Assembly: GCA_040752395.1 (NCBI GenBank)
Contig: JBFMHD010000002.1
Location: 1-38,315 of the forward strand
Direction of reading: 5' to 3'
Source: JBFMHD01 sp040752395 [NCBI: Candidatus Hydrogenedentota bacterium]
GTDB taxonomy: Bacteria > JBFMHD01
Length of the DNA: 38,315 nucleotides
Shown: in pieces, positions 1 to 8,900 of the stretch
How the letters are laid out: each line of letters opens with the position of its first letter
Numbering within the stretch: the first letter of the stretch is position 1
Position numbers and translations under genes: made by a program
The notes under the pieces: generated by a model
What the model was told of the DNA's origin: nothing
What the model saw: only the letters and a program-made list of their open reading frames with translations
Databases searched by the model: none

Positions 1-131
1 AATGAAGATGATCCCCGTTATATAACTCTATCCCTTCTGAAATACCCAAAACCGCTTCCTCATATCTCTCCCAATCTGATATCCAGATAGTTTCTTCTTT
101 AACTGTTCGTATTACTCGTTCTGTACGGAGC
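1..131 (-). pseudogene. Partial rve-type transposase (C-terminal part), runs off the left edge
   Basis: An open minus-strand frame of about 43 codons continues off the left end of the window. Its translation reads ..RTERVIRTVKEE.. then ..IELYNGDHLH... This is the usual C-terminal signature of DDE/rve integrase-core transposases (IS3/IS481-like), where ERxIRTxKEE precedes a WhxxYNxxRPH-type motif. No transposase N-terminus lies upstream. Instead the frame runs straight into a CTGTGCC-type repeat and the element at 175-216, so this looks like a truncated or decayed insertion sequence. The family is inferred from the motif only, and the catalytic residues before this point are absent. Confidence 0.5.
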
Positions 132-147
132 TGATAGAAAAAACTTT

Positions 148-250
148 GTGCCTCTGTGCCTTTGTGCTTCTTTTCCTCCCCTTTAAAGTGTCTCGCGTTT
201 CACGGGAGCAGTATACACGTTTCAGAGGAGCACTATAAAGCAGTATAACA
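148..250 (+). repeat. Small TGCTCCCC inverted-repeat element (family A, copy 1) with GTGCCTCT octamers
   Basis: Three GTGCCTCT-like octamers (148-171) lead into a unit of about 42 bp (175-216) bounded by CCTCCCCTTT and CGGGAGCAGTATAC. Closely similar units occur at 10113-10181 and, inverted, at 17215-17280. A second partial copy of the GTTTCAGAGGAGCA end follows at 218-235. The unit lies 58 nt beyond the cbiH stop codon. It may be a MITE-like or REP-like element, or a leftover end of the insertion sequence whose transposase remnant lies at 1-131. Confidence 0.6.
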
Positions 251-273
251 TATCTTTCTTTTGATATTTAAGT

Positions 274-1029
274 TTATCGGGTAAAACTTCTTCTGTTTTT
301 TCCCCTGGCAAGGTTATACCCACGGGGTGTAATCATAAACTTACCTTTTACATAAGTTTTGGTATTGCCCACAATTATAGTTGTAGACATATCGATTATC
401 TTTGAATTAAGCATATCCTTTAGGTTTGTAATTTCCACCTTTTCATTATCTCTATAGGCGTTTTGCACTATTCCCACAGGAGTATGAGATGATTTATATT
501 TCATCAAAATTTGCCATATTCTCTCGAATAGCAATCTTCGTTTTTTACTTTTTGGGTTATAAAAGACAATAATGAAGTCAGCCTGGCAGCCTAATCTCAC
601 CCTCTTTTCGATCAATTCCTTATCTGTCAAAAGGTCACTTAAAGAAATTACCACAAAATCGTGCATTAATGGTGCACCTAAAAGGCTGGCACAAGCTGAA
701 ACAGCGGGAATCCCCGGAATAAATTCAATTTTGATCCTATCCTTTTCTTCTTTATTTAAAAGTTCTAGAATAAGACCAGCCATGCCGTAGATTCCAGCAT
801 CCCCTCCGGAGATGACACAAACATCCTTACCTTGCGATGCCTTCTTTATAGCCAGTTTAGCCCTTTTTATCTCGTCATGCATATCCAACGAGATTACCTT
901 TTTATCATTTACTAAATTGCCAATGAGTCTGGTATAGGTTTTGTAACCGATAACTACTTCACAGTCACCTAATGCAGCCAGAGCTTGTTGAGTTAGAAGG
1001 GCTATATCTCCTGGACCAATCCCTACCAA
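274..1029 (-). CDS. cbiH: Cobalt-factor III / precorrin-3B C17-methyltransferase CbiH
   Basis: This SAM-dependent tetrapyrrole methylase of 251 aa performs the C17 methylation and ring contraction of the corrin pathway in the cytoplasm. The N-terminus shows the SAM-binding VGIGPGD loop. SGGDAGIYGMAG near residue 75 is the CbiH/CobJ form of the second glycine loop, and IPGIPAVSACASLLGAPLMHDF near residue 105 is also CobJ-like. The length matches single-domain CbiH; there is no C-terminal ferredoxin or other fusion. The start is a TTG that begins just after the cbiG stop, with an AGGGA Shine-Dalgarno inside cbiG, so it is probably translationally coupled. It is the last gene of the cobalamin run. 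Family assignment is firm; the TTG start is less so. Confidence 0.9.
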   Translation of the reverse strand: MVGIGPGDIALLTQQALAALGDCEVVIGYKTYTRLIGNLVNDKKVISLDMHDEIKRAKLAIKKASQGKDVCVISGGDAGIYGMAGLILELLNKEEKDRIKIEFIPGIPAVSACASLLGAPLMHDFVVISLSDLLTDKELIEKRVRLGCQADFIIVFYNPKSKKRRLLFERIWQILMKYKSSHTPVGIVQNAYRDNEKVEITNLKDMLNSKIIDMSTTIIVGNTKTYVKGKFMITPRGYNLARGKNRRSFTR

Positions 1030-1031
1030 GC

Positions 1032-1781
1032 TTAACTTTCCCTGGCAATTGCCACGGTAACGCCGTTTATGATTTTTTTCTTGAGTATTAATTTTGTCCT
1101 CCTGCCCGCAAGTAAAGCACAGGGTTCACATACACCCTCTAAACCAATGTTACGTTTAACAATCTCAGAAGAAGATACTGGACCCTGAAAATTATCAACA
1201 CTTTCTTTGGGGATAAACACCAATGGTAACCCTAATTCTGATGTAGCTTTTATTAGACCTTCTTCATGTTTCTTTAAATCAATAGTTGCTGCCAGGCGTA
1301 TCTGATCTAATTCAATATTTTTCTCTTTTAAGGCAGTAAGAATGGCTTTTTTAACTTTATTTACACTAACACCTCTTCTACAACCTATTCCTATTATGAT
1401 CTTTTTGCGGGTCTCTTTGCCTGTAGTAATAATAGGTAAGGCATCCAAACAACGGGCTACCAAGTATGAAAGCCAGTTTGCACCTCCTTCGTGACCAGAT
1501 AAAACACTTATAGCGAACCGTCCAGCAGTATCTACACATACAACTGCAGGGTCTTTGAATTTATCTTTAATGAAAGGGCTGATAATACGTACAACAATTC
1601 CTAAAGCGGCAATAAATATCAAACCTTCGTATTCGTTGAAAATCTTCCCAACAATATTGGACAACGTCTCGGTTCCACTTCCTCTTTGTATTTTGAAAAT
1701 ACTCGCATTTTCAAAATCTTTCTTTAATAGCTCTGCTATGCTTTCACCATATCTATTTACAGCTATAATTGCGATCTTCAT
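1032..1781 (-). CDS. cbiG: Cobalt-precorrin-5A hydrolase CbiG (compact form)
   Basis: CbiG opens the delta-lactone of cobalt-precorrin-5A and releases the two-carbon fragment as acetaldehyde, a step specific to the anaerobic pathway. The N-terminal domain (about 1-120) carries GLIFIAALGIVVRIISP and VLSGHEGGANWL, both typical of CbiG_N. The C-terminal domain starts at IGIGCRRGVS (near 133) and contains the family's characteristic LATIDLKKxEEGL stretch. At 249 aa it is shorter than many CbiG proteins because little or none of the middle linker region is present. Its start overlaps the cbiF stop by four bases (ATGA), and cbiH follows after two bases. Confidence 0.9.
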   Translation of the reverse strand: MKIAIIAVNRYGESIAELLKKDFENASIFKIQRGSGTETLSNIVGKIFNEYEGLIFIAALGIVVRIISPFIKDKFKDPAVVCVDTAGRFAISVLSGHEGGANWLSYLVARCLDALPIITTGKETRKKIIIGIGCRRGVSVNKVKKAILTALKEKNIELDQIRLAATIDLKKHEEGLIKATSELGLPLVFIPKESVDNFQGPVSSSEIVKRNIGLEGVCEPCALLAGRRTKLILKKKIINGVTVAIARES

Positions 1782-2533
1782 CTTGCCCTTCTGTAAGAAT
1801 GTGAAAATGTTTTATTATAAAGCTTACTTTTTTTAAACCCTTTTTTCCGCAGTACTTCACCGACAAAAACTATCGCCTGCTTTCTAATTCCCTCTTTCTT
1901 CAACTTATCGGCGATATCTTCCAAAGTTCCTCTGATTATCTTTTCATCCGGCCAGGAAGCTCTGTAGACACAAGCCACAGGTGTAGATTTAGGATATCCA
2001 TAAAGTAGTTTATCAACAACTTCCTTTATCCTGTCCACGCTTAGAAAAATTATAAGTGTAGCTTTTATCTTTGAAAGTCTTTTTAAATCTTCTTTTGGAG
2101 GTACTTTTGTCCTTCCTGAAATTCTCGATATTATAACTGTCTGGCTTATCCCCGGAAGAGTTAGTTCCTGTTTTAATGAGGCGCTAGCGGCACAGAATGA
2201 GCTTACCCCGGGTACAACTTCATAATCGATGTTCTGTTTCTGACACCATTCTATCTGTTCCTGAATAGCGCTATAAATCGACGGATCTCCGCTATGGAGC
2301 CTTGCGATTATCTTATCAGTAGATTTAGCATTTTCTATTACTTTTAAAATCTCTTCGAGTGTCATATTAGAAGAATCATAAGTAATTGCGTGTTTTTTGG
2401 TGAACTTAAGGATATCTTTATTTATTAAAGAGCCTGCATAAATAACAATATCACTTCTACTAATTATCTTTTTTGCTTTTATTGTTAAAAGTTCATAATC
2501 TCCCGGACCAGCGCCTATAAAAAAAACTTTCAT
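1778..2533 (-). CDS. cbiF: Cobalt-precorrin-4 C11-methyltransferase CbiF
   Basis: This SAM-dependent methylase of 251 aa adds the C11 methyl group to cobalt-precorrin-4. The sequence begins with FIGAGPGDYELLT. It carries the CbiF/CobM hallmarks IVIYAGSLIN (about 30), RLHSGDPSIYSA (about 78) and VPGVSSFCAASASL (about 105). The length is normal for the family. It lies between cbiL, seven bases upstream, and cbiG, which it overlaps by four bases, so the genes are almost certainly cotranscribed. Confidence 0.93.
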   Translation of the reverse strand: MKVFFIGAGPGDYELLTIKAKKIISRSDIVIYAGSLINKDILKFTKKHAITYDSSNMTLEEILKVIENAKSTDKIIARLHSGDPSIYSAIQEQIEWCQKQNIDYEVVPGVSSFCAASASLKQELTLPGISQTVIISRISGRTKVPPKEDLKRLSKIKATLIIFLSVDRIKEVVDKLLYGYPKSTPVACVYRASWPDEKIIRGTLEDIADKLKKEGIRKQAIVFVGEVLRKKGFKKSKLYNKTFSHSYRRAR

Positions 2534-2539
2534 TTTTTA

Positions 2540-3283
2540 TTATCCACCCCTTTTCCTTAGCTTTACAATTACAATCGAAAGATAGCCTGACGTCTTTTTA
2601 TTTAGACTAGAAATATCTCCACCAACTAACTGCTTGCTAAGTCCTGCTCGACTAACAAAGAATGCTTGTTTTTCAAGACCTTCTTTTTTAAGAAATTTAA
2701 CCAGTTTACTCAGAGCATTTCCTATTTTTAATAAAACTACTGTATCAAAGAGTGAAAAAATACCTTTTAATTCTTTTAAATTACCCGGCATAGGTATAAC
2801 TGCAAACTTTTCATCTGAACAAGCTAAAGGTATTTCCAACAAAGATGATGCAGCATTAATTGAGCTTATTCCGGGAACAGTTACAATTTTTAAATTTTTA
2901 TTTAATCTTCTAATTTCGCGCGATAGATAGATATAGGTGCTATAGACAAACGGGTCACCCATCGTTATGAAAGCAACGTCTTTACCAAGAGAAATTTCTC
3001 TATAAATTTTTAATGCAGCCTTTTCCCAAAAATTTGCTAATCTTTTTTTATCTCGAGACATAGGAAAAATGACTTCCCTTATAATACTATTTTTCGGGAT
3101 ATAAGGTTTAATTATCTCAGCGGCCAGGGAGTCAGTTTTTATTCGTGACTTAGGAGCAAATATGATATCTACCTTTTTTAAAATCTCTATTGCTTTTAAA
3201 GTTAAAAGCTTTGGATCGCCGGGTCCGATTCCTATCCCAAAAAAGGTTCCTTTTGGTTTTACTTCTTTATGAGCATTACGCAT
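2540..3283 (-). CDS. cbiL: Cobalt-factor II / precorrin-2 C20-methyltransferase CbiL
   Basis: This SAM-dependent methylase of 247 aa adds the C20 methyl group to cobalt-factor II. GIGIGPGDPKLLTLKA lies near residue 16, IIFAPKS near 40, and ITMGDPFVYSTY near 107; the MGDPxxYSTY form separates CbiL/CobI from the sister methylases. VPGISSINAASS follows near 137. The chosen ATG overlaps the 3' end of cbiE by 25 bases. No downstream ATG fits the conserved N-terminus better. Confidence 0.92.
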   Translation of the reverse strand: MRNAHKEVKPKGTFFGIGIGPGDPKLLTLKAIEILKKVDIIFAPKSRIKTDSLAAEIIKPYIPKNSIIREVIFPMSRDKKRLANFWEKAALKIYREISLGKDVAFITMGDPFVYSTYIYLSREIRRLNKNLKIVTVPGISSINAASSLLEIPLACSDEKFAVIPMPGNLKELKGIFSLFDTVVLLKIGNALSKLVKFLKKEGLEKQAFFVSRAGLSKQLVGGDISSLNKKTSGYLSIVIVKLRKRGG

Positions 3284-3885
3284 AATTCATTCCAGTTATC
3301 TTTACTGTCTTTGATAGTTTCAACATCCGTTTTGATAATCTCTTCATCGCCAAGTGATAAGTTTTTAAACACGAATACTTTTCTTTTTCGTATCCCTTTT
3401 CTAAACAAGAAAGAGGCAATATCTCGGGGATTATTCTTTTTATCCGTCAAAAGAAATACTTTTTTATGTCCTGAAACTGCGTCTTTTAAGCCTCTTTTTG
3501 TCCGTCCGTGGAGGCTAAATATAATAACATCTTCCCAGGATTCTCCGATACGGGCAAAGGATAGTTGTAGTGAACTAATTCCCGGGACAACTTCGTATTC
3601 ATACGGTTTTAATCTTTTAGTAATTTGAGCAGAGAAACTAAAAATTCCGGGGTCACCTGAAACTAAAACAGCTAAATTCTTTTTGTCCTTATTTTGCAAA
3701 ATAAATTTTAGGACTTTAGAATAATTTTCCTTAAGATAGATAGTCTTTTTTTTAAATTTACTAAACAAGGATAGATGCCTTCTTGCCCCGATTAGGACAT
3801 CGGCTTTTTGAATAACTTTTAAAGCTTTTAACGTCAAATAATCTCTCGAGCCTGGTCCTAGTCCAACGATATGAACTTTTCTCAT
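3259..3885 (-). CDS. cbiE: Cobalt-precorrin-7 C5-methyltransferase CbiE (no CbiT partner here)
   Basis: CbiE methylates C5 of the corrin ring. VGLGPGSRDYLTLKA at the N-terminus, DVLIGARRHL near residue 30 and LVSGDPGIFSF near 77 identify it among the tetrapyrrole methylases. At 208 aa it is the single-domain form. The C15-methylating/decarboxylating partner CbiT, often fused or adjacent (as in CobL), is not found in this window. It overlaps cbiD by four bases and cbiL by 25 bases. Confidence 0.9.
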   Translation of the reverse strand: MRKVHIVGLGPGSRDYLTLKALKVIQKADVLIGARRHLSLFSKFKKKTIYLKENYSKVLKFILQNKDKKNLAVLVSGDPGIFSFSAQITKRLKPYEYEVVPGISSLQLSFARIGESWEDVIIFSLHGRTKRGLKDAVSGHKKVFLLTDKKNNPRDIASFLFRKGIRKRKVFVFKNLSLGDEEIIKTDVETIKDSKDNWNELCVMLIKK

Positions 3886-4961
3886 TTGTTCTTCTCTAAT
3901 AAGTCTTTTGGTGCTGTACCTAATATTTCACCTTTGAGTGATAAAAGGATACAGGCGATTTTCAATTTACCACCACAGAGCTCTTCCGACCTCTGGACTA
4001 CTCTTTCAGCTATTCTTTCAAATGTAACCTCAAGTTTGTTCTTCTTTAATACCTCTACAGTTTCCTCTGCCAATTTCATATTCAAAATTTTATTTACTAG
4101 TTCCCTTTTTGCTCCGCAGGAAGCTGCAAAAGCTGCGAGCGTCTCAAGTCTTGCATCTCCAAATTTGCTATGAGTATTGAACATCCCAGCTGCTACTTTA
4201 ACCAGCTTTCCAATATGACCTACCAATACTACATTAGAGATATGTTTCCTAACGCACTCTTCCAACATAAATCCAACATGGTCCCCTATCTTAATAATCG
4301 ATTTCTTGCTTACTTTGAATCTTTCACGAAGAACTCTCTCACCAATATAGCCAGAGCAAAGATTTATAACTTTATTGCCATTAGCCTTAGCAATGTTTAA
4401 CTCTAAAGATAGCGAGGCCTTGTATGCATCTATAGAGTTCGGCTCGACAATACCTGTGGTTCCAATAATCGATATGCCACCTTTAATTCCCAATCTGGGA
4501 TTGTAAGTCTTCCTGGCTATCTCTTCTCCCTCTGGCACAGAAATTTCTACAACAAAACCTTGTTTTTTTATAGGTAATATTTCGCTTACATTCCTTAGTA
4601 TCATCTTCCGTGGGACAGGATTAATTGCATACTCACCTGGAGGTACAGCCAAACCATGTTTTGTAACTATACCAACGCCCTTTCCACCTTTAATGCTTAT
4701 GCCTTTAATAGAAGCCTTTCTGATTTCGCAATAAATTTTAATGCCGTCAGTAACATCATCTTCGTCTCCTGCATCTTTTTTAACCCCGCATCTGGCATAA
4801 TCCTTATTGACTTTCTGCTCCAAAAGAGTAAATTCCTTGTTTTCTCCGTTAGGAAGTTGAACCTCAACAGTTTCGATTATCTCTTTTTGAGCTAACATCA
4901 ATGCACAAGCTTTTGCTGCAGCTTGAGCACATGCTCCTGTAGTTACGCCTTTTCTTAACAT
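3882..4961 (-). CDS. cbiD: Cobalt-precorrin-5B C1-methyltransferase CbiD
   Basis: CbiD performs the C1 methylation that is unique to the anaerobic route. The protein starts with LRKGVTTGACAQAAAKA, the invariant N-terminal signature of CbiD. DAGDEDDVTDG lies near 65 and GGKGVGIVTKHGLAVPPGEYAINP near 95, followed by GTTGIVEP near 168. At 359 aa it has the full family length. The start lies four bases after the cbiC stop, and the 3' end overlaps cbiE by four bases. Confidence 0.95.
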   Translation of the reverse strand: MLRKGVTTGACAQAAAKACALMLAQKEIIETVEVQLPNGENKEFTLLEQKVNKDYARCGVKKDAGDEDDVTDGIKIYCEIRKASIKGISIKGGKGVGIVTKHGLAVPPGEYAINPVPRKMILRNVSEILPIKKQGFVVEISVPEGEEIARKTYNPRLGIKGGISIIGTTGIVEPNSIDAYKASLSLELNIAKANGNKVINLCSGYIGERVLRERFKVSKKSIIKIGDHVGFMLEECVRKHISNVVLVGHIGKLVKVAAGMFNTHSKFGDARLETLAAFAASCGAKRELVNKILNMKLAEETVEVLKKNKLEVTFERIAERVVQRSEELCGGKLKIACILLSLKGEILGTAPKDLLEKNK

Positions 4962-4965
4962 AGTA

Positions 4966-5592
4966 TCACCTGATAGCTAACTTAATAATGGCATTTATAA
5001 TTGCGCAGGCTACTGCACTTCCTCCTTTTCTGCTTTTATTTGTGATATATGGAACCGAAATTTTGCGTAAAGCTTTTTTGGATTCAGCTGCTCCAACAAA
5101 TCCCACAGGGGTACCGATAACTAATGCTGGAGAAACCTTCCCTTCTTTAATCAAGCTAAGCAATTCAAAAAGTGCAGTAGGTGCATTCCCGATAACAACA
5201 ATGTTATCATCAAGATGTGAGGCAGCCCGGCGTATAGCCAAACGAGCCCTGGGTAAATTTTTATCCTTAGCCTCTTTTTCAACTTTTTCATCGTTTAAAA
5301 AACAAAATATTCTATTTCCAAAATTTTTAAGCTCCTTTATTCGAATCCCTGCTTTAACCATCTCCACATCAGTTATAATATCTCTACTTGTTCTAATAGC
5401 CAATATACCCTTTTCTATGGCCTGAGGATGAAAGATGATTCCTTTTGCAATCTCAATATCTGCTGTGGCATGGGCAACACGCATGATAATTTCTTTTTTT
5501 TCTCTGGTTACGCCAAGATTACCCACTTTTGACTCTATAATTTTTAAACTTTTCTTTTCAATCTCCTTGGGGCTTAAGAACTGTTTTAACAT
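4966..5592 (-). CDS. cbiC: Cobalt-precorrin-8 methylmutase CbiC
   Basis: CbiC moves a methyl group from C11 to C12 to give cobyrinate. Family signatures are ATADIEIAKG near 46, DVEMVKAGI near 75, VIGNAPTALFELL near 132 and VIGTPVGFVGAAESK near 157. RKGGSAVACAIINAI closes the C-terminus. At 208 aa it has the standard length. The start overlaps the cbiX 3' end by seven bases. The conserved substrate-binding His is represented by H46 in the RVAHATAD region. Confidence 0.93.
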   Translation of the reverse strand: MLKQFLSPKEIEKKSLKIIESKVGNLGVTREKKEIIMRVAHATADIEIAKGIIFHPQAIEKGILAIRTSRDIITDVEMVKAGIRIKELKNFGNRIFCFLNDEKVEKEAKDKNLPRARLAIRRAASHLDDNIVVIGNAPTALFELLSLIKEGKVSPALVIGTPVGFVGAAESKKALRKISVPYITNKSRKGGSAVACAIINAIIKLAIR

Positions 5593-5963
5593 CCTGGCTC
5601 CTCTATGATACGCTCGACTATAATCTCTGATATTCTTTCATCCGGCCAAAGCGTAATAGAAAGAGAAATTTCTAAATCTGGTAAATTCTCTTTTATTTTT
5701 GAAATTGCCTCTGGTATATCTTTATTTATATGCATACCTTGAAAAAGAAATGCAGGAATTATTCTTATTTTTTTATAACCTTCCTGAGCAAGCTTACTTA
5801 AAACATTTGGTAAATTATATTTTGAAAACTGGAAAAATGCTGGTTCGATTCTGTAAGACGGCAATTTTTCACTTACAGAATTGACAAGCTTTAAAAATTC
5901 CTCTTTTGCCTGGCTGTTTCTACTGCCATGAGCTAAAATAATAATCGCTTTATTTTCGTTCAT
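5586..5963 (-). CDS. cbiX: Small sirohydrochlorin cobaltochelatase CbiX(S)
   Basis: This class II chelatase inserts Co2+ into sirohydrochlorin in the cytoplasm, the committed step of early-cobalt corrin synthesis. The frame gives 125 aa, the size of the short CbiX form. IIILAHGSRNSQAKEEF at the N-terminus carries one metal-ligand His. PAFLFQGMHINKDIPEAI near residue 75 carries the second. An in-frame TTG at 6020 would add 19 residues inside the CobN frame, so the ATG at 5963, five bases past the cobN stop, is preferred. Class II chelatases need no ATP or partner subunits, unlike CobN. Having both chelatase types side by side is notable. Confidence 0.9.
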   Translation of the reverse strand: MNENKAIIILAHGSRNSQAKEEFLKLVNSVSEKLPSYRIEPAFFQFSKYNLPNVLSKLAQEGYKKIRIIPAFLFQGMHINKDIPEAISKIKENLPDLEISLSITLWPDERISEIIVERIIEEPGC

Positions 5964-5967
5964 ATTT

Positions 5968-8900
5968 TTATCGTTTTCGGAGCCATCCTGCAATAAGTAA
6001 ACCCAAAAACCCGAGAACAATAATCGTTACTGTCCAGGCAGCTCCAGAACTAACCAGCTTTGTATCCTCTTTTTTTTCCTCAATCATTTCGTAACCTTCT
6101 ATTTTTTTCTCTTTCTCTTGTTCTTTGCCTTTAACTACTTCCTCTTCCTGCTGAATCTCTTTTTCTTGTTCTTTGCCTTTAATTACTTCCTCTTCCTGCT
6201 GAATCTTTTTGGTAGTCTGGCCAAGCCTCTCCTGTAATGCCTTTCTTTGTTCTACCGCCTTTTCTATATTCATCCCCACTGTTTTAGAGACAACGAGCTT
6301 AAATTGATTAACTAATTCAGGAGAGAGTAAACCCGGGATAGAGATGATATTGACAACCATCTGATTCAGGAGGGGGTTATTACAGGTATGGTGACAACAA
6401 GCAAGACCTTTTTCAATAACGCTAATTGCATATTTTACAGCTAAGTTCTTTTTAATTTTATCCGGGGCGTCCCAGTAATCTTTCCGTATCGCTTCAAGCA
6501 TCCTGGCCTCAATAGACTGCATTGCCCAGGGACTGGCTTTATCGAAAAATTCTTTGATTTTAAGTTTATACTTATCCTTAATGTAAACCTCATAGACCTG
6601 TTCCCACTTTGTTTTATCAACAGCAAACGGCGTGACTACCTGCCAGCCCCACAAATACTCCACGAATTTATCCATCTCTCTTGCTCCAGCATAATCTTCT
6701 TTCGTCATTCCTTCAATCCATTTTGGGTTCAGATAACGAGCACGTAGCTCCTCGCCAATGGTCCTTTCGATATCCTCAATACGGGCTGTATCCGAATCTT
6801 TCTGATCAGAGATAACGACATCCGGATATTTGCCAGTGATACTCTTTACTGCCAGAGAAAGCCCACCTAAATAGGCAAAAACATCATCATTGTCAATTAC
6901 TCCGTAAACATTAGAAGAATTCGTATGCATAGTCATTTTTACATCCTCAAGACTCTTTTTATAAACGTTTTTCAATTGATCTCCCCATAGATTCTTGCCA
7001 TAAGCAAACGAGACATTATGAATAAAAACATCTGCAAGTTCTTCATCACTTTCCCAGATTCCACTATGGGGAACCAGTTCCTGAAGTTTGGTCATATATG
7101 CACCCTGTGCTTCGCTAAAGACACGTGTATAACTTAGTTTTTCTGCCTTATCTTCGTTGTATCCTTTTTCAATAAGATATTCTTTTATCTTTTGACTGTG
7201 TTTTGCAATAAAATTCTCTACATCTTTAATCTGGGCTGACTGACGTACTGCTTCATCTAAAAGAATCATCACATTAGGAAAAGAATCCCGGAAAAGTCCT
7301 GAAGTTTGTAGATGGACATCTATCCTGGGTCTGCCAAGCAGTTCACCCGGAATTGGTTCAACACCACGTACACGATTGTTTTTATCCCAGATAGGTTTCA
7401 TTCCCAAAAGATAAAGTGCAACACCAACCTGGACTCCTTCGTTGCGATGAACTTCAGTTGCCCAGAAAATAAGCCCAATCTTATCCGGATACTTACTGTT
7501 TTCATTTAAGTATTTCTGAATCATCTCCTCGGCCTGCTTTTTGCCCAGAGTGTAAGCGTCCTTTGAAGGAACTTTTGCAGGGTCAAACCCGTAAAAATTT
7601 CTACCTGTTGGGATAGCATCTGGATTTCTTAAAGGATCGTTACCTTCACCTGATACGATGTATTTACCTTCCAGTCCAGCGACAAGCTTATCTAATTCCA
7701 GATGGCAGAGACTTAGTTTTTCTTTAATTTCAGATAAAGGAGTATTTTCGTTTCTATCTTTGATAAGCTGGCTGATCTCTTCTAATGCCTCTCCTTGTGG
7801 TGATACTCCAAAAGTATGCAGACCATAAGGTACATTAACTTCTTGTAGTTCTATTAGGTAATGTTCGATTTTTTCAATAGCATCTTCATCGATTTTTTCT
7901 AAAAGCAGATCTTTATCTAACCCAAGTTTTTTTACCATAATTACTATCCTCTTAAATTTTTCTTCAGCTAGTTTTTCGTCACGAGACAAAGCATCATTGT
8001 ATTCATCTATCAAGACAGCCAGTTCCCGATACTCCTGATAAATTCCAGCCTTTTTTAAAGCTGGAATAAGATGGTCAATAATTACACCTCGTCCACGACG
8101 TTTTGCCTGTATACCCTCCCCGATATTATCTACAATATAAGGATAGAGGTTGGGTAGGTCTTGTATGAGCACCTCTGGAGGACAGGATTGACTTAAACCT
8201 GCCTGTTTTCCCGGAAGCCATTCATGAGTGCCATGCTTGCCCAGTGAGACAATGGCGTCAGCCTTGAATTCATGCTTAAGCCAGAGATAAAAGGCAGTAT
8301 ATTGATGATGTGGGTATATATTGGGGTCATGATAGAGTTTCATTGGGTTATCACCCCAGCCCCTTGCAGGTTGAGGTAGAAGAATAACATTACCAAGAGG
8401 AACGCAGGGGATGATGAAATCATTGTTTTTGACCATAATCTTAGAATCTTCGGGCTTTCCCCATTGTTCCTCTACCTTTTTACGGTAATCTGGATCGAGT
8501 TCGCAATAAAATTTTAAATAATCGGATACCGGCCAATGGATAACCCTTTTACTTTTGAGTAAATCATCGAGTTCACCTGGGGTCCAGGAGCTGATATTGC
8601 GGCCGCTTTTCAATACAAGTTCCTTAATCTCTTCTTCCGAAGGAAGTTCCCCTTCTATAGAATAACCTTCATCTCGCATTCGCTTTAGAATTACTTCCAG
8701 GCTTCTAAAGACATTAAGGTAACTTGCTCCAACATTTTGTTTACCAGGGGTATGATTCCAATAAATAATGGCAATTTTCTTATCTTTGTTTGGTTTTGTC
8801 TGTAAATTTCTCCAGGTTTTTATCCGTTTAATTATAAATTCAATATTTTCCATAATTGGCCTGGGTTCATAAAACTCTTTACCTGTACGCTCATCCTTTA

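Noticed and set aside
4988-5425. Long plus-strand open frame opposite cbiC (145 codons).
   Set aside because: It is antisense to a well-conserved gene, shows no domain or Shine-Dalgarno, and is best explained as a shadow frame.
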